Of a DNA stretch of 64,000 bases, positions 62,110 through 64,000 are shown piece after piece. Source of the stretch: Streptomyces xantholiticus (GTDB lineage: Bacteria; Actinomycetota; Actinomycetes; Streptomycetales; Streptomycetaceae); assembly GCF_014651015.1 (NCBI RefSeq), contig NZ_BMWB01000029.1, positions 1 through 64,000 of the forward strand, read 5' to 3'. The translations under genes were made by a program, and so were the position numbers. Every line of letters starts with the position of its first letter. Position 1 is the stretch's first letter. The notes below the pieces were generated by a model, which did no database searches, was not told the origin of the DNA, and was given only the letters and a program-made list of their open reading frames with translations.

Positions 62110-62805
62110 ATGCCGTTCCCCGCCACCAACGCCCCCGTCACCCTCGACCGGCGCGAGGGCCCATTCGGGGAGGTGGTGCTGCGCAGACGGGGCGAGGGAG
62201 AGGAGAAGGTGTACGAGATCATCGCCAACGGGTGCTTCCTGATGGACACGGCCGACGGGCGGTCCGAGCGGCTGCTCGTCGACGCCGCGCACCGGGCGAT
62301 CCGGACCCGGAACGTCGCCCCGCGGCTCCTCATCGGCGGTCTCGGGGTCGGGTTCTCGCTGGCCCACGCCGCCGCCATGCCGTCGTGGCGGCGGATCGCG
62401 GTGGTCGAACGCGAGGAGGCGATCATCGACTGGCACCGGGGCGGGCCGCTCGCCGCGATCTCGGGGGAGGCGCTCGGCGATCCACGGTGCGTGATCCTTC
62501 ACACGGACCTGGTGAGCCATATCGGTTCGACCGCGGACCGTTACGACGCCCTGTGCCTGGACATCGACAACGGCCCGGACTGGACGGTCACGGAGGACAA
62601 CGGGGAGCTGTACTCGCCGGCCGGACTCGCCGCCTGTCAGGCGGTGTTGGAACCCGGCGGCGTGCTCGCCGTATGGTCCGCACAGCCGTCCGCCGCGTTC
62701 GAGGAGGCGTTGCGGAATGCCGGATTCACCGGGGTAAGAACCGAAGAGGTCCACCTTGCCCGGGGCGTACCGGACGTGGTCCACCTCGCCGTTCGCCCTG
62801 CGTAG
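62110..62805 (+). CDS. Spermidine-synthase-like methyltransferase-fold protein
   Basis: A 231-residue protein with the class I Rossmann motifs PRLLIGGLGVGFSLAHAAAM, IAVVEREEAIIDWHRGG and YDALCLDIDNGPDWTV, as in spermidine synthases. The N-terminal tetramerisation part is short and the polyamine-site residues are not obvious, so its real substrate is open. It could bind decarboxylated or ordinary SAM. It is a single gene, ending about 100 bases before the response regulator. Confidence 0.8.
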   Translation: MPFPATNAPVTLDRREGPFGEVVLRRRGEGEEKVYEIIANGCFLMDTADGRSERLLVDAAHRAIRTRNVAPRLLIGGLGVGFSLAHAAAMPSWRRIAVVEREEAIIDWHRGGPLAAISGEALGDPRCVILHTDLVSHIGSTADRYDALCLDIDNGPDWTVTEDNGELYSPAGLAACQAVLEPGGVLAVWSAQPSAAFEEALRNAGFTGVRTEEVHLARGVPDVVHLAVRPA

Positions 62806-62908
62806 CCGGGACGCCGTCGCTGCCTTTACGCTGCTGGACTACACACCGGAACCACCTTCGAAGCAGAACCAGATGCAGCTCGCAGAGAACGCGTACAAGG
62901 GCGGGGCG

Positions 62909-63646
62909 ATGGAGCAGACACACACCACGCAAGGCGGCGTCGCGGCCACTCCCGGAGCCCAGCGCCGGGTGCTGGTGGTCGAGGACGACGCCACGATCGT
63001 CGACGCCATCGCCGCACGGCTGCGGGCCGAGGGCTTCCTGGTGCAGACCGCCCTCGACGGCCCGGCGGCCGTCGACGCGGCGGACGCCTGGCAGCCGGAC
63101 CTGATGGTCCTGGACGTCATGCTGCCCGGCTTCGACGGGCTCGAGGTATGCCGCCGGGTCCAGGCGCAGCGGCCCGTACCGGTGCTGATGCTGACCGCCC
63201 GTGACGACGAGACGGACATGCTCGTCGGGCTCGGCGTCGGCGCCGACGACTACATGACCAAGCCGTTCTCGATGCGCGAACTCGCGGCCCGGGTGCATGT
63301 GCTGCTGCGCCGTGTGGAGCGGGCGGCCCTGGCCGCGGTGACACCGCGCAGCGGAATCCTGCGCCTCGGCGAGCTGGAGATCGACCACGCGCAGCGCCGT
63401 GTACGGGTCAGGGCCGAGGACGTGCACCTGACGCCGACCGAGTTCGACCTGCTGGTCTGCCTGGCGAACACGCCACGCGCCGTCCTCTCCCGTGAGCAAC
63501 TGCTCGCGGAGGTCTGGGACTGGGCGGACGCCTCCGGCACGCGCACGGTCGACAGCCACATCAAGGCGCTGCGCCGCAAGATCGGCGCAGAGCGCATCCG
63601 TACCGTGCACGGCGTCGGCTACGCCTTGGAGACGCCGGCGCCATGA
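62909..63646 (+). CDS. OmpR-family response regulator
   Basis: A 245-residue regulator. The receiver domain reads VLVVEDDATIVDAIAARLRA, the phospho-Asp is in LMVLDVMLPGFDG, and GVGADDYMTKPFSMRELAAR contains the conserved Lys. The C-terminal winged helix has DVHLTPTEFDLLVCLANTPR and RTVDSHIKALRRKIG. The chosen ATG is at 62909; a start at 62873 is also in frame. The stop overlaps the kinase gene start, so the two form a two-component system. Confidence 0.93.
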   Translation: MEQTHTTQGGVAATPGAQRRVLVVEDDATIVDAIAARLRAEGFLVQTALDGPAAVDAADAWQPDLMVLDVMLPGFDGLEVCRRVQAQRPVPVLMLTARDDETDMLVGLGVGADDYMTKPFSMRELAARVHVLLRRVERAALAAVTPRSGILRLGELEIDHAQRRVRVRAEDVHLTPTEFDLLVCLANTPRAVLSREQLLAEVWDWADASGTRTVDSHIKALRRKIGAERIRTVHGVGYALETPAP

Positions 63647-64000
63647 GACGGCGGCAGGGCGGCGGGCCGGGAAAGCGGCTGAGTACCGCCTCGATCACGA
63701 TATCGATCAAGACCAAGCTCAGCACCCTCGTGGTGGTCTCGGTCCTCATTACCACCGGTCTGATGCTGATGGCGTTCCACAGCAAGACCGAGGTGCGTTT
63801 CATCACGGTCTTCACGATCATCGCGACCCTGCTGATCACCCAGTTCGTGGCGCACGGCCTGACCGCGCCGCTGGACGAGATGAACACCGTCGCCAAGGGC
63901 ATATCGCACGGCGACTACACCCGCCGGGTGCGTGGCGCCGACCGCCGCGACGAGCTCGGCGACCTCGCCTCCACGATCAACCGCATGGCGGACGACCTGG
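63643..64000 (+). CDS. Sensor histidine kinase, partial (runs off the window)
   Basis: At least 119 residues are visible. A basic N-terminus is followed by two membrane helices (KLSTLVVVSVLITTGLMLMA and ITVFTIIATLLITQFVAHGL) with almost no extracytoplasmic loop, then a HAMP linker LDEMNTVAKGISHGDYTRRV and LGDLASTINRMADDL. The catalytic part lies outside the window. The ATG overlaps the regulator's stop. A very small sensor loop suggests detection within the membrane. Confidence 0.9.
   Translation, partial: MRRRQGGGPGKRLSTASITISIKTKLSTLVVVSVLITTGLMLMAFHSKTEVRFITVFTIIATLLITQFVAHGLTAPLDEMNTVAKGISHGDYTRRVRGADRRDELGDLASTINRMADDL

Overview
The window is high-GC actinobacterial DNA, almost certainly from a Streptomyces chromosome. 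The evidence is a complete conservon (sensor kinase, roadblock, DUF742 and small GTPase genes), DUF5753/DUF397 regulatory pairs, stand-alone anti-sigma-type ATPases, a LADTG sortase-E-type surface protein, a 24-residue bL37-like ribosomal protein, split Ku/LigD repair genes and a Lon gene with an HspR-type operator. Start codons are often GTG, and many genes are translationally coupled through ATGA or GTGA overlaps.

Layout. 0-2 kb is a decayed patch: an IS630-like tail, a frameshifted IS701 transposase and a fused, broken HAD-phosphatase/phosphotransferase. 2-10 kb is accessory: a small membrane protein, a DUF262/DUF1524 protein, IS30 and primase relics carrying a 92-bp repeated insertion, a large wall-anchored protein with a nuclease-like motif, a DUF6333-like protein and an integrase relic. 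10-16 kb holds a cobalamin riboswitch followed by a binding-protein/permease/ATPase transporter, an FhuF-like Fe-S protein and a conserved unknown. 16-21.5 kb has a NERD-like protein and a regulatory island: an anti-sigma-type ATPase, a protein built from two nearly identical 182-residue repeats, and an XRE-DUF5753/DUF397 pair. Two closely matching operator sequences sit at the two ends of that island.

21.5-34 kb is more housekeeping-like: degenerate tRNA-like sequences, a conserved cytoplasmic protein, TetR, a GAF regulator with an aldehyde dehydrogenase, glycerol kinase with an IclR regulator, bL37, an AhpD-like protein, Ku divergent from split LigD polymerase and ligase, and a SnoaL-like protein behind a paired operator. 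34-45 kb has a second NERD-like paralogue, a HEAT-repeat protein, a coupled SEDS/penicillin-binding protein/amidase operon, and a divergent pair of diiron proteins with TetR.

45-48 kb is a second decayed patch. It has an HNH protein and an IS5-type element whose two halves lie in opposite orientation around a small secreted-protein gene. 48-64 kb holds a styrene-monooxygenase-like flavoprotein directly after the conservon, a PP2C-like protein, MarR, a GH25 lysozyme relic, a pentapeptide-repeat protein, Lon, a nucleotidyltransferase, GNAT, a spermidine-synthase-like protein, and a two-component system whose kinase runs off the end.

The strongest candidates for undescribed biology are the 17.7-21.4 kb island with its shared operators and tandem-repeat protein, the wall-anchored nuclease-motif protein, and the small mobile 92-bp element.
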